From positions 1 through 64,000 of the forward strand of contig CALFFN010000028.1 in NCBI GenBank assembly GCA_937958185.1: a DNA stretch of 64,000 nt. The letters are read 5' to 3'. The number at the start of each line of letters is the position of its first letter. The first letter of the stretch is position 1. A program made the position numbers and the translations under genes. This DNA is from an uncultured Neglectibacter sp. Its GTDB lineage: Bacteria > Bacillota > Clostridia > Oscillospirales > Acutalibacteraceae. Positions 9,106-17,755 of the stretch are shown here, in pieces. The notes beneath the pieces were generated by a model. The model searched no databases and had not been told where the DNA came from. It saw only the letters and a program-made list of their open reading frames with translations.

Positions 9106-10035
9106 TCAAATGGGGTGGACGTTTCCCGCCTGAGGGTACAGCCGCCGGACCTCATCGCCGGAGGCGAGCCCCTGTGTAAACGCCGTGGCGGATCCGGCGC
9201 ACACGCCCCAGCGCAAAGCGCCCTCCAGCGTGCCGTGGAGCTGCCAGCCGTACAAAAAGCCTGCCACCATGGAATCCCCTGCCCCAACGGTGGAAACGGC
9301 TTCCCCTCTCGCCGCCCGGCAGAACAGCCGCCTGCCGTCCTCGCACAGCAGCAGCGCCCCCTTGCTCCCCATGGAGACCGCCACGTTCCGCGCCCCCAGC
9401 TTTTGCAGCTCGGCGGCGCATTCCGCCGCGGCAGCCGTGTCGGTGAGCGTGACGCCGAACAGCCCGCCCAGCTCTTCCAGATTTGGCTTTATCAGGAAGG
9501 GCTTATATGGCAGGACCGCCCGAAGCGCTTCCCCGGTGGTGTCCACCACGGTGAGCAGTTCTTTTCCCGCCGCTTTTTGCAGCAGCCTTCCGTAGGTGTT
9601 TTTCGGCAGGGAAGCCGGCAGGCTGCCCGCCAGCACCAAGGCGTCGCCGGGCTGCAGGATATCCAGCTTTTCCATCAGCCGCTCCACCGCTTCCGGCGGC
9701 ACCGCCGTGCCCGCACCGTTCAGGTCTGTTTCCACTCCGTCCGGGGTGCGTATTTTTACATTGAAGCGGGTATTGCCCTCAGGCAGGAGAAGGAAATCCG
9801 TTTTGCAGCCCGCCTGTTCTGCCAATCGGACAAGCTCCTTGCCGGAAAAGCCCGCCCCGATCCCCATGGCGACCGTTTCCAGCCCCAGGGAGGACAGCAG
9901 CAGAGAAATATTCACGCCCTTGCCGCCGGGGTAAAACAGGCAGTCCCCATAATGGTTGATGGCGCCCAGCTCCAGCTGCTCCGGGGTCAGGTAACAGTCC
10001 AGCGCGGGGTTCAATGTCACGGTAGCTATCAGCAT
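9106..10035 (-). CDS. PfkB-family sugar kinase, 1-phosphofructokinase-like
   Basis: 309 aa, the usual PfkB length. The N-terminus TLNPALD is typical of FruK/LacC-type phosphofructokinases. The substrate loop YPGGKGVN lies at about residue 36, and the C-terminal PfkB signature GAGDSMVAG carries the catalytic aspartate at about 255. It should phosphorylate a phosphorylated hexose (fructose-1-phosphate or tagatose-6-phosphate) with ATP. No fructose PTS genes lie beside it, so the substrate is open. Start ATG follows AAGG. It is divergent from the lipoprotein gene at 10189. Confidence 0.88.
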   Translation of the reverse strand: MLIATVTLNPALDCYLTPEQLELGAINHYGDCLFYPGGKGVNISLLLSSLGLETVAMGIGAGFSGKELVRLAEQAGCKTDFLLLPEGNTRFNVKIRTPDGVETDLNGAGTAVPPEAVERLMEKLDILQPGDALVLAGSLPASLPKNTYGRLLQKAAGKELLTVVDTTGEALRAVLPYKPFLIKPNLEELGGLFGVTLTDTAAAAECAAELQKLGARNVAVSMGSKGALLLCEDGRRLFCRAARGEAVSTVGAGDSMVAGFLYGWQLHGTLEGALRWGVCAGSATAFTQGLASGDEVRRLYPQAGNVHPI

Positions 10036-10076
10036 ACTCTCACAACCTTACAGCTTTCTTACGAATATTTTATCAT

Positions 10077-10096
10077 TTTGAAAAAATTTTTTCAAA
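10077..10096. promoter_or_regulatory. 20-base perfect AT palindrome between divergent genes
   Basis: TTTGAAAAAATTTTTTCAAA, a perfect 20-base palindrome in the region between the PfkB kinase and the small lipoprotein. It may be an operator or simply A-tract curvature. Confidence 0.35.
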
Positions 10097-10188
10097 TCAT
10101 GATTTTCTGGTATTTTCCCCGCAAAGCAGGACAGGCTAAAGGACAGCGAAAGCCAAAAATGTCCCACAAAGAAAGGAGCTTTTTTCAA

Positions 10189-10545
10189 ATGTATAAAAGT
10201 AAAATTCTCCCGCTTCTGCTGTGCGCCGCGCTGGCTCTCCTGCTGACAGGCTGCAGCGGCAACGGGGCAGGCAGTACCGTAAGCAACGCTGCCTCCAAGG
10301 TAGGAAGCGCCATTTCCAACGCCGGGGAAAACCTGAGCAGTGCCGGAAGCAGGATGGAGTCTGACCGAAACGATTCTTCGGGCAACAATTCCACCGGCTC
10401 CCATACCTCCAGCCGGGACGATACCGTTTCCGGGGAAAACAGCGACCTGTTTTCCAGAGACGACGACGCCAGCCGGGTAGACAGCGACCCCTCCAATCTG
10501 GATCCCTCCGCGTCGAACAGCAGCAATTCCTCCAACCTTTCCTGA
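10189..10545 (+). CDS. Small Ser/Asn/Asp-rich lipoprotein
   Basis: 118 aa. The N-terminus has a lipoprotein signal peptide with lipobox LLTGC (cysteine at about residue 23). The mature part is strongly biased to Ser, Asn, Asp and Gly with no folded-domain look, e.g. repeated SNAASK/SNAGEN and SRDD elements. It probably is a disordered cell-surface spacer or anchor protein. ATG follows GAAAGGAG at proper spacing. Monocistronic: a terminator follows at 10570. No family recognised. Confidence 0.75.
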   Translation: MYKSKILPLLLCAALALLLTGCSGNGAGSTVSNAASKVGSAISNAGENLSSAGSRMESDRNDSSGNNSTGSHTSSRDDTVSGENSDLFSRDDDASRVDSDPSNLDPSASNSSNSSNLS

Positions 10546-10569
10546 GTGAATTTTTGAAACAGGAGCTTT

Positions 10570-10602
10570 CCCCGCCGCAGAATATGCGGCGGGGTCTTTA
10601 TT
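10570..10602 (+). terminator. Intrinsic terminator
   Basis: Ten-base stem CCCCGCCGCA / TGCGGCGGGG with a 5-base loop, then TCTTTATT. It ends the small lipoprotein gene. Confidence 0.85.
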
Positions 10603-10713
10603 ATGCTCTATGCGCCGCTTTTGTGAAACACCTGCCGTTGCCGTTGAAATCCCCCGTTTTCCATGATATACTTAGTTTTGTTTGCACGGTCTACGGACAG
10701 AGGGGGGAAAAGC

Positions 10714-11424
10714 TTGTCTCGCATTCTTTGCGCCATTTTTGATGTAGACGGTACGCTGCTGGACTCCATGCCCATGTGGCAGGAGATCACCTATGAATAT
10801 GCGGCGTCCAAAGGGGTGATCGCCCCGGCGGGGCTGCACCGGGAACTGAACCGGCTGAGCATCGAACAGTGCGCCGACCTGTACCGCTCCCTGGGGGTGC
10901 CCGGCAGCACGGAACAGGTAGTGGCGGAGCTGGCGGACTGGGCTTACCGGGGCTATCGCGACCGGGTGCCGCCCAAGCCCCACGCGGTGGAGTTTGTCCG
11001 GCTGCTGCGGGAAAACGGGATCAAAATTGCCATTGCCACCGCTTCAGAGGAGAAAGGCATCTGGGCGGCGTTTGACCGGGCGGGCATTTCACCCTATATT
11101 GATTTTTTCACCACCTGCACCAAGGTGGGGAAAGGCAAAAAATTTCCCGATATTTTTCTCCGCTGCGGGTCGGAATTTGGCGCGCTGCCGGAGGAATGCG
11201 TTGTTTTTGAGGATTCCGCGTACGCCCTGCGCACGGCAAGGGACGCCGGGTTCACCACTGTTGCCGTAGCGGACGGCATTTCCATGGACGGCGGCGTGGA
11301 GGAGGAGACCCCTGCGGGGATCGCCGCCTTAGCGGACCGCTGCATTTCCGATTTTGAAGAGCTTATCCGGGATCTTACGCCCCTGGAAGAGCCGCTGTCC
11401 GGCGATTTTTTCAAAAATTCCTGA
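10714..11424 (+). CDS. HAD-family phosphatase, beta-phosphoglucomutase-like
   Basis: 236 aa from a TTG start at 10714, chosen because AGAGGGGGG lies 5 bases upstream and the protein then begins right before motif I (DVDGT, D10 and D12). Motif II ATAS follows the helical cap, the lysine is in KVGKGKKFPD and motif IV is VVFEDSAYAL. The FEDS form of motif IV is typical of the PGMB/YcjU/GS1-like branch, so either a mutase or a sugar-phosphate phosphatase is possible. It is followed after 72 bases by the MATE gene. Confidence 0.86.
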   Translation: MSRILCAIFDVDGTLLDSMPMWQEITYEYAASKGVIAPAGLHRELNRLSIEQCADLYRSLGVPGSTEQVVAELADWAYRGYRDRVPPKPHAVEFVRLLRENGIKIAIATASEEKGIWAAFDRAGISPYIDFFTTCTKVGKGKKFPDIFLRCGSEFGALPEECVVFEDSAYALRTARDAGFTTVAVADGISMDGGVEEETPAGIAALADRCISDFEELIRDLTPLEEPLSGDFFKNS

Positions 11425-11496
11425 AAAGCCTATTGCGCATATTTACTGTTTCGGGCTTTTACAGCGCCCGAAGCCTGGAGGAGGAACCTGTTTTTC

Positions 11497-12912
11497 ATGT
11501 CACAGCCTCGTAAAAAATACATAGGAGACAAAGCCTTTTACGCCCGGGTCATGCAGTTGATCCTGCCCATGATCGCCCAGCAGGGCATTACCCAGTTCGT
11601 GAACCTGCTGGACAACGTGATGGTGGGGCGGCTGGGCACAGCGCCCATGTCCGGCGTTGCCATTGTCAACCAGATCGTATTCATCTTTAACCTGACCATT
11701 TTCGGCGGGCTTTCCGGCGCTTCCATTTTCGGCGCGCAGTTTTTCGGAAAGGGAGACCACAAGGGTCTGCGGGATTCCTTCCGCTTCCGTATCCTCTTTG
11801 CTTTCGGAGTGCTGGTGCTGGGGATCGGCGTGTTCCTGCTGTTCGGCGAGCAGCTGTTTGGGCTGTATCTGAACGAGGGGGCTTCCAGCGCCGCGGATAT
11901 CGCCGCCACGCTGAACTATGCCAAGGAATACATGAACGTCATGCTGTGGGGGCTGCTGCCCTTTGTGGCGGTGCAGTGCTTTTCCAGCGTCCTGCGGGAT
12001 TCCGGCGAGACCGTTTCCCCCATGATCGCCAGCGTCATTGCCATTCTGGTGAACCTGGTGCTCAACTATCTGCTGATCTTCGGCAGCTTCGGCTTCCCCA
12101 AATTGGGCGTGGTGGGCGCCGCCCTGGCAACGGTGATCGCCCGGTACCTGGAAGCGGTCTACCTCATTGCCAGGACTTATCGGCACAAGAAAAAATACCC
12201 CTTTCTGGAGGGGGCTTTCCGCAGCTTCCGGGTGCCCCTGCCCCTTGTGAAGCGTATTGCCGTTACCGGCACGCCCCTGCTCTTAAACGAGCTGCTGTGG
12301 TCCATGGGCATGGCTGCGATCCAGGTCTGCTACGCCACCAGAGGGCTTACCGCCGTGGCCGCCTGCAACATTGAAGCCACCATCTACAACCTGTTTTCCA
12401 TTCTGGTCATGGCTTCCGGCAACGCCATCGGCATCATGTCCGGGCAGATGCTGGGGGCAAACGACATTGAGGGCGCAAAGGATTCCGTTCGGAAAATGCT
12501 TTTCCTGACGGTCGCCGTCAATTTGGCGGTGGGCATTATCGTCATTGCCACAGCCCCTGTGATCCCCCAGATCTACAACACCGAGCCTGTCGTGCGGGAA
12601 ACCGCCACCAGGCTTTTGATGGTCATTGGCTGCTTCATGCCGCTGATGTCCTATATCAACGGGTGTTATTTCACCATTCGCTCCGGCGGCAGGACCTTCA
12701 TCACCTTCCTGTTCGACTGTGTGTTCACCTGGGTGGTGTGCCTGCCCATCGCCTACCTGACCTGCACCTTCACCAGCCTTTCCGTGGTGGGCGTGTTCTT
12801 CTGCGTCCAGTGCGCGGACTTTATCAAGGTCATCATCGGCGCGGCAATGATACATTCGGGCATTTGGGCAAATAATATTGTGGCGGAAAAGCAGAGCGGT
12901 CAGGAAAGTTGA
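11497..12912 (+). CDS. MATE-family multidrug efflux transporter
   Basis: 471 aa, twelve predicted membrane helices in two similar six-helix halves, the length expected for MATE. The N-terminal segment LILPMIAQQGITQFVNLLDNV and the paired GLSGASIFGAQFFGKGD loop are family hallmarks. It should export cationic drugs or metabolites with Na+ or H+ coupling. ATG follows GGAGGAGG. Upstream, TTCGGGC / GCCCGAA (about 11450-11472) can form a hairpin. Substrate unknown. Confidence 0.92.
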   Translation: MSQPRKKYIGDKAFYARVMQLILPMIAQQGITQFVNLLDNVMVGRLGTAPMSGVAIVNQIVFIFNLTIFGGLSGASIFGAQFFGKGDHKGLRDSFRFRILFAFGVLVLGIGVFLLFGEQLFGLYLNEGASSAADIAATLNYAKEYMNVMLWGLLPFVAVQCFSSVLRDSGETVSPMIASVIAILVNLVLNYLLIFGSFGFPKLGVVGAALATVIARYLEAVYLIARTYRHKKKYPFLEGAFRSFRVPLPLVKRIAVTGTPLLLNELLWSMGMAAIQVCYATRGLTAVAACNIEATIYNLFSILVMASGNAIGIMSGQMLGANDIEGAKDSVRKMLFLTVAVNLAVGIIVIATAPVIPQIYNTEPVVRETATRLLMVIGCFMPLMSYINGCYFTIRSGGRTFITFLFDCVFTWVVCLPIAYLTCTFTSLSVVGVFFCVQCADFIKVIIGAAMIHSGIWANNIVAEKQSGQES

Positions 12913-12967
12913 TTCAGGGGCTTTCGCGGCACAATTTTTAGAAACCGAAAAAAGGGGTAAGCATAGC

Positions 12968-13705
12968 ATGAAGCATTCAAACGGGCTGGAGGAAGCGTAT
13001 CCTTATCGCTATGAAATGCACTGCCACAATTCCCGGTGCAGCGCCTGCGCCGTCAGCGGGCCGGAAGAAATGGCAAGGGCATACTACAACGCGGGCTACG
13101 CCGGCATAGTGGTCACCGACCACTTTCTCCGGGGCAACACGGCGGTGGACCGTTCCCTTCCCTGGGAAGAAAAAATGCGGGAATATTACGGCGCTTATGA
13201 AGCCGCCAAAGCATGGGCGGCGGGCAAGGATTTCGACGTGCTGTTCGGGCTGGAGCACTATTACGGCTCCGGCAAGGAGGTGCTCACCTATGGGATCGAC
13301 CTGCCTTTTTTGCTCGCCCACCCGGACATTGACAAGCTTCCCCTTTCCGAATACGCCCGGCTGGTGCATGAGGCGGGCGGCTTCCTGTCCATGGCGCACC
13401 CATTTCGGGACAGGAGCTACATCGACATGACCGTGCAGCCCCAGCCGGAATATCTGGACGCGGTAGAAATCTACAATTTCTACAACAAGCCGGCGGAAAA
13501 TGACGAAGCCGCTGTTTACGCCAGGCGGCACGGCTTGCTGACCACCTCCGGCGGCGACGAACACCGGGCGGGCGGCGGCTCCATCGGCAAAGCGGGCGTC
13601 GCCCTGAAGCACCGGGCAGCTACCGGGAAAGAACTGGTCAGCGCCCTGAAAGCCGGGGATTACTGCGTGATCGTCGATGGCGTACTTTCCCTGCAATCTG
13701 TATAA
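12968..13705 (+). CDS. PHP-domain metal-dependent phosphoesterase
   Basis: 245 aa from the ATG at 12968. PHP motifs seen are EMHCHNSRCS (motif I, with the SxCs pattern of the TrpH/YciV branch), VVTDHF (motif II), FGLEHYY (motif III), SMAHPFR and the C-terminal GGDEHR (metal histidine). This predicts a divalent-metal phosphoesterase acting on a small molecule or nucleotide. It lies 55 bases after the MATE gene and is closed by a terminator at 13753. Confidence 0.85.
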   Translation: MKHSNGLEEAYPYRYEMHCHNSRCSACAVSGPEEMARAYYNAGYAGIVVTDHFLRGNTAVDRSLPWEEKMREYYGAYEAAKAWAAGKDFDVLFGLEHYYGSGKEVLTYGIDLPFLLAHPDIDKLPLSEYARLVHEAGGFLSMAHPFRDRSYIDMTVQPQPEYLDAVEIYNFYNKPAENDEAAVYARRHGLLTTSGGDEHRAGGGSIGKAGVALKHRAATGKELVSALKAGDYCVIVDGVLSLQSV

Positions 13706-13752
13706 AAAATCGCGGCGATTTCCCCGGGGAAAACTCCGCGTGATTGAAAAAC

Positions 13753-13797
13753 AAAAAAGCCGCCTGTTCCGGGGGATACCCAAACAGGCGGCTTTCT
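13753..13797. terminator. Bidirectional intrinsic terminator
   Basis: Stem AAAAGCCGCCTGTT / AACAGGCGGCTTT between the rightward PHP gene and the leftward recX gene, with an A-run and a T-containing tail on either side. Confidence 0.85.
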
Positions 13798-13881
13798 CTA
13801 TTTCAGCAAATTTTGTAAAAATTCCAGCGCTTTAGCGGCATACCTGAGAGACTGGAAAAAATACGGCTTTGCAAAGCAAAG

Positions 13882-14514
13882 CTACGGCTCTTCAAACCGG
13901 GAGCCGTTTTTCCCGTCCGAGAATACCCGGCGGATCAGCTCGTAAGAATAGCCAAGGCGCTGGAGGGCAGCAAAGGCGCGGCGGCGGACCTTTTCGTCCT
14001 CCTCCCAGCCGGCGTACTTCCTGTCCAGCACAGCCTGGATATTTTCCAGAGCCATGTCTTCATCGTCATATTCCAGGAGCAGCTCGTCGATCAGTTCGCT
14101 ACTGATTCCCTTGAGCCGCAGCTCCTGCCGGACCCGCCCCTTGCCGAACCGCCGCCGGGTAAACAGCTCTTTCGCCAAATCTCTGGCGTAGGCTTCATCG
14201 TTTAACAGCCCCAGCTCCTCCATGCGGTCGGCGGCGGCCTGGGCGGCTTCCCGGGAGGCTGCTGTCCGGGCGATCTTGTCCGTCAGCTCTTTTTTGGAGT
14301 GGCTGCGGTGCTCCAGCAGGTACAGCGCCTTTTCCTTTGCCCGGCGGGCGTCGGACGCCTGCAGAAGCTGGTGCAGCTCCTCATCGGTCAACTGGTCCCC
14401 AGGCTTCAAGCCGGAACGGACAAAAATTTCCGTGTCTATTTTTACGGCGGCTTCCCCGTCCAGATAGAGCTGGGTCAGGCTTTTCCGCCGGGGCTCTGCC
14501 GCTGTCAGCTCCAT
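13882..14514 (-). CDS. recX: Regulatory protein RecX
   Basis: 210 aa. It has the RecX three-helix repeat architecture: ALYLLEHRSHSKKELTDKI, ELGLLNDEAYARDLAKEL and the KGRVRQELRLKGIS segment. RecX binds RecA filaments and modulates their activity. Its ATG overlaps the recA stop by one base (TGATG), so translation is coupled and the two genes form one operon under the SOS-type promoter upstream of recA. Confidence 0.93.
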   Translation of the reverse strand: MELTAAEPRRKSLTQLYLDGEAAVKIDTEIFVRSGLKPGDQLTDEELHQLLQASDARRAKEKALYLLEHRSHSKKELTDKIARTAASREAAQAAADRMEELGLLNDEAYARDLAKELFTRRRFGKGRVRQELRLKGISSELIDELLLEYDDEDMALENIQAVLDRKYAGWEEDEKVRRRAFAALQRLGYSYELIRRVFSDGKNGSRFEEP

Positions 14515-15698
14515 CAGTCGTCGTCCACCGTGATGTCAATGCTCTGCTTGGCTGCCGCCTTGCTCACCGGCGCGGGGGCTTCCTTTTCGGCGGGGGCTGC
14601 TTCCGGCAGCTCTACCGGGGTGGCTGCCGCCTTGGCGCCGCCGGACTTCCCGGGCTTTTCATACAGCTTATCCACATTCTCCCGCACCAGCTTTTCCACT
14701 TCGGCGGCAACGTCCGGGTGGGTCGCCAGGAACTCCTTGGAGTTGTCCCGTCCCTGCCCGATGCGCTCTCCATTGTAGGAGAACCAGGAGCCGCTCTTCT
14801 GAATGATATCCAGGCTGGCGGCGATATCCAGCAGCTCGCCTGTCCGGGAAATGCCGGTGCCGTACATCACATCAAACTCCGCCGTGCGGAACGGCGGGGC
14901 AATTTTGTTTTTGACCACTTTTACCTTGGTGCGCGCGCCAATCATATCCGTGCCGTTTTTCAGCACCTCGCCCTTGCGCACTTCCAAACGGACGGAGGAA
15001 TAGAACTTCAGCGCCCGCCCGCCGGGGGTGACTTCCGGGTTACCGTAGACAACGCCCACCTTTTCCCGGAGCTGGTTGATGAAGATCGCCACGCAGTTGG
15101 ACTTGGAGATGGCGCCCGCCAGCTTTCTCAGCGCCTGGCTCATCAATCTTGCCTGCAAGCCTACATGGGTGTCGCCCATGTCGCCCTCGATCTCCGCCCG
15201 GGGCACCAGCGCCGCCACGGAGTCCACCACGATCACGTCGATGGCATTGGAGCGCACCAGCGCTTCCGTGATCTCCAACGCCTGTTCGCCGGTATCCGGC
15301 TGGGACACCAGCAGGCTTTCCACGTCCACGCCCAGGTTTCCGGCATACACCGGGTCAAGGGCGTGCTCCACGTCGATAAATGCGGCGTTGCCGCCCATTT
15401 TCTGACCCTCGGCAATGCAGTGCAGCGCCAGGGTGGTTTTGCCGGAGGATTCCGGCCCGTACACTTCGATGATGCGCCCTCTGGGGAGCCCGCCGATGCC
15501 CAGCGCCATGTCCAGGGACAGCGACCCTGTGGGAATGCTTTCCACATTCAGGGCAGAATCCTGCCCCAGCCGCATGACCGCGCCCTCGCCGAACTGCTTT
15601 TTGATTTGTGCCAGCGCCGTTTCCAGCGCTTTTGCCTTATCTTCAGGCTTGCCGCCGTCCGCCTTGGTGCTGACCGGCGCTTTATTCTTTTCTGCCAT
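14514..15698 (-). CDS. recA: Recombinase RecA
   Basis: 394 aa. Walker A is GPESSGKTT at residues 81-89. The Walker B-like strand is [10 protein letters not shown], and the loop-2 region gives NQLREKVGV and [10 protein letters not shown]. The acidic/proline-alanine tail (from about 350) is longer than in E. coli and ends ITVDDD. RecA catalyses strand exchange and stimulates LexA self-cleavage. ATG follows AGGAGG. A -35/-10 pair and a LexA-type box lie upstream (15755-15816). Confidence 0.98.
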   Translation of the reverse strand: MAEKNKAPVSTKADGGKPEDKAKALETALAQIKKQFGEGAVMRLGQDSALNVESIPTGSLSLDMALGIGGLPRGRIIEVYGPESSGKTTLALHCIAEGQKMGGNAAFIDVEHALDPVYAGNLGVDVESLLVSQPDTGEQALEITEALVRSNAIDVIVVDSVAALVPRAEIEGDMGDTHVGLQARLMSQALRKLAGAISKSNCVAIFINQLREKVGVVYGNPEVTPGGRALKFYSSVRLEVRKGEVLKNGTDMIGARTKVKVVKNKIAPPFRTAEFDVMYGTGISRTGELLDIAASLDIIQKSGSWFSYNGERIGQGRDNSKEFLATHPDVAAEVEKLVRENVDKLYEKPGKSGGAKAAATPVELPEAAPAEKEAPAPVSKAAAKQSIDITVDDD

Positions 15699-15754
15699 TC
15701 CAGTATCCTCCTGTTTTCCGAAAGGGTCGATCGCATGCCCCGTCTTCTTTCCCT

Positions 15755-15783
15755 ATTATATCGGAAGTTTTCGGGAAAAGCAA
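15755..15783 (-). promoter_or_regulatory. recA promoter
   Basis: TTGCTT, 17 bases, TATAAT on the leftward strand, 57 bases before the recA start. Confidence 0.8.
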
Positions 15784-15802
15784 TGGGTTTTGGCAAATTT
15801 TG

Positions 15803-15816
15803 CGAACAAATGTTTT
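15803..15816. promoter_or_regulatory. LexA-type SOS box upstream of recA
   Basis: CGAACAAATGTTTT matches the Gram-positive SOS consensus CGAAC-4-GTTYG except for the final G. It lies 19 bases upstream of the recA -35. LexA would bind here and repress recA-recX until DNA damage. No lexA gene is in the window. Confidence 0.75.
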
Positions 15817-15837
15817 AATTTTCTCCCGCCCGGCTCC

Positions 15838-17385
15838 TCAAGCCTTCTCCCGGCGCTGCAAGCCGGAGGAATCCAGCTCGTACAGCACATCGCAGACTTC
15901 CTCGATATATTTCCTGTCGTGGGACACGCTGAGAATACAGCCGCCAAATTCCCGCAGGATCTGTCGGATCACCGGACCTGACAGGGGGCTGAAGTTCCGG
16001 GTGGGTTCGTCCAATATCAGCACATTGCTGCCGTCCAAGATCATTTTCAGGAAAAACAGCTTTGCCTTTTGCCCGCCGGAAAGCTCCGCGATACTGTGAC
16101 CGCATTCCTCCGCCGTATATTTCATGCTGCCAAGATAAGTCTTTACCTTGGTCAGCTCCGCTTTTTCCGCCGATTTCGCCAGAAACTCCACCGGGGTCCG
16201 GGTCTGGTCGATGGTCTCGGCATAATCCTGGGGCATATAGGCGGCGCGCAGGTCCTTTCGGGGCAGCAGCTCCTGGGCTATTTTCCGCAGCAGGGTGGTT
16301 TTGCCCGCGCCGTTTTTCCCGATAATGCACAGGTGTTCCGCCCCGCGGACGGACAGCCGCAGGTTTTGGGACAGCGCCCTTCCTTCCCCGCCCGGCGCAC
16401 AGAGCCGTTCCAGCGAAAGGTCCAGCACAGGTTTCCCTGCCGGAAAGGAAATGTCCTCGGAAAAGCCCACCAGAATGGCGTCCTCCGTGTCGGGAAGCTC
16501 CGTCATGTCCTGCCGTTCCCGCTCTAAGCGGTGCTCCATGGACTTGACGGACTTCATCTTCTTTTTCAGCAGCCGCCCGCCGCTGGGATTGCCCCGGGAG
16601 ATGGTATTCAGCTCATGGTCCACCCGCTGGTAGATCTGCCGCCAGCGTTCCGTCTGCTTTCTGTCCTCCTCCCGCTCTTTCCGGGCGACCTGCTCCTGAT
16701 GGGCAAATTTTTGCAGCCGTTCGTCCACATATCTGCGGTAGCCCATTTTTGCCACCGTCCACCGGGGCAGGGTCTTCCGGCGCAGCTGCTCCATGTGGAC
16801 GATGACGTTGGCGGTGTTTTCCAGTAGCGTTTCGTCATGGGAAATATACAAAATTGGCTGGGGGCAGTCCCGGATAAAGCTTTCCAGCCATTCCAGCGTG
16901 TCGATGTCCAGATCGTTGGAGGGTTCGTCCAGCAGGTAGCAGTCCGGGCGGCGCAGGGTGAGCAGCGCCATTTGCAGCTTTACCTTTTCGCCGCCGGAGA
17001 AAGTGGCGAGCCTGCGGTCGGAATAGAATAATTCCTGGGGAAAGCCCAGCGCCGCCGCGGCGTCCGCCAGCTCCTTGGGAGAGCTGTCCAGAAAAGCGGA
17101 CTCCTGACAGCAAAATTCATAGGCGGTTTTTTCCTTTTCCTCCGGGGTCAGTTCCTGGGGCAGGTAGGCAAGGATCAGTCCGCTTTTTCGGATAGTCCCG
17201 CTCCATTCCGCATATCCCTCCACCAGCGTTTCGTCGTAAATAAGCTTTAGGAGGGTGGATTTCCCGTTGCCCTCCTCGCCGATAACGGCAGCCTTGTCCC
17301 CGGGGTTCAGGGTAAAGGTGAGATCCCGCAGCAGGTCCCGCAGGTCTTTTTTCATGGATAAGTTCAAATGCTCCAGTTGCAGCAT
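15838..17385 (-). CDS. ABC-F protein, antibiotic-resistance (ribosome protection) type
   Basis: 515 aa with two ABC domains and no membrane helices. Walker A motifs are GEEGNGKST and GKNGAGKTT; signatures are SGGEKVK and SGGQKAK. The inter-domain linker (about 220-300) is Lys/Arg/Glu-rich, as in ABC-F factors that reach into the ribosome. The second Walker B continues as LDEPTRNFSPLS, which is typical of the Vga/Lsa/OptrA group that displaces lincosamides, pleuromutilins or streptogramins. ATG at 17385 is spaced 7 bases from AGAGGAGG; the ATG at 17391 is too close. Its leader holds a strong promoter and an intrinsic terminator just before the ribosome binding site, so expression is probably drug-induced attenuation. 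Confidence 0.9.
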   Translation of the reverse strand: MLQLEHLNLSMKKDLRDLLRDLTFTLNPGDKAAVIGEEGNGKSTLLKLIYDETLVEGYAEWSGTIRKSGLILAYLPQELTPEEKEKTAYEFCCQESAFLDSSPKELADAAAALGFPQELFYSDRRLATFSGGEKVKLQMALLTLRRPDCYLLDEPSNDLDIDTLEWLESFIRDCPQPILYISHDETLLENTANVIVHMEQLRRKTLPRWTVAKMGYRRYVDERLQKFAHQEQVARKEREEDRKQTERWRQIYQRVDHELNTISRGNPSGGRLLKKKMKSVKSMEHRLERERQDMTELPDTEDAILVGFSEDISFPAGKPVLDLSLERLCAPGGEGRALSQNLRLSVRGAEHLCIIGKNGAGKTTLLRKIAQELLPRKDLRAAYMPQDYAETIDQTRTPVEFLAKSAEKAELTKVKTYLGSMKYTAEECGHSIAELSGGQKAKLFFLKMILDGSNVLILDEPTRNFSPLSGPVIRQILREFGGCILSVSHDRKYIEEVCDVLYELDSSGLQRREKA

Positions 17386-17402
17386 ACGCATACCTCCTCT
17401 GC

Positions 17403-17443
17403 AAACAAAAAGTCCGTTTCCGGCAGCGCTGCCGAAAACGGAC
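17403..17443 (-). terminator. Leader terminator (attenuator) of the ABC-F gene
   Basis: A 32-base inverted repeat (17412-17443) with 16-base arms and one G-T wobble (half-sites GTCCGTTTTCGGCAGC and GCTGCCGGAAACGGAC), followed on the leftward strand by TTTTTGTTT. It lies 10 bases before AGAGGAGG of the ABC-F gene, which is the classic place for an attenuator rather than an end-of-gene terminator. Confidence 0.9.
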
Positions 17444-17522
17444 CTTATACGCACAGAAAGACCCTCTGCAACAGGGAGAGGAGAAAAGCGCGGTAAGCCG
17501 GAAATCGACAGCAGAAAAGACC

Positions 17523-17573
17523 TCAGGCGGTTTTGCCTGAAAGGCTCCCATTCTGTTTTTCACAGCTTACAGT
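17523..17573 (-). promoter_or_regulatory. Leader elements of the ABC-F gene: short ORF and hairpin
   Basis: Between promoter and terminator, the leftward strand shows GGTGAAAAG followed by ATGAAACTGTAA, a possible 3-residue leader peptide (Met-Lys-Leu), then a hairpin TCAGGC / GCCTGA (17523-17540). A longer in-frame leader starting GTG or ATG near 17563/17551 is also open. Either could act in ribosome-stalling control. Confidence 0.5.
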
Positions 17574-17610
17574 TTCATCTTTTCACCAGGCTTTCTTACA
17601 AACTACGGTC

Positions 17611-17639
17611 ATTATATGCGCCGAAACGGAAAAAGTCAA
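17611..17639 (-). promoter_or_regulatory. Strong sigma-A promoter for the ABC-F gene
   Basis: TTGACT, 17 bases, TATAAT on the leftward strand. It gives a leader of about 220 bases before the ABC-F start codon. An imperfect inverted repeat (CATATTCC / GGAATATG, 17690-17722) lies further upstream. Confidence 0.88.
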
Positions 17640-17755
17640 GCTTTTTCTCAGGTCAAAGCGTGTCCATTCTTTCTTCTAAGCTAACAGCACATATTCCTCC
17701 CGCCGCAGACGGAGGGAATATGCAGGGATTTTCCAGAAAAGGCATCCCCCTTGGG

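Noticed and set aside
13801..13880. Possible small RNA between the terminator and recX
   Set aside because: Only an AT-rich segment and weak pairing; no promoter-terminator pair.
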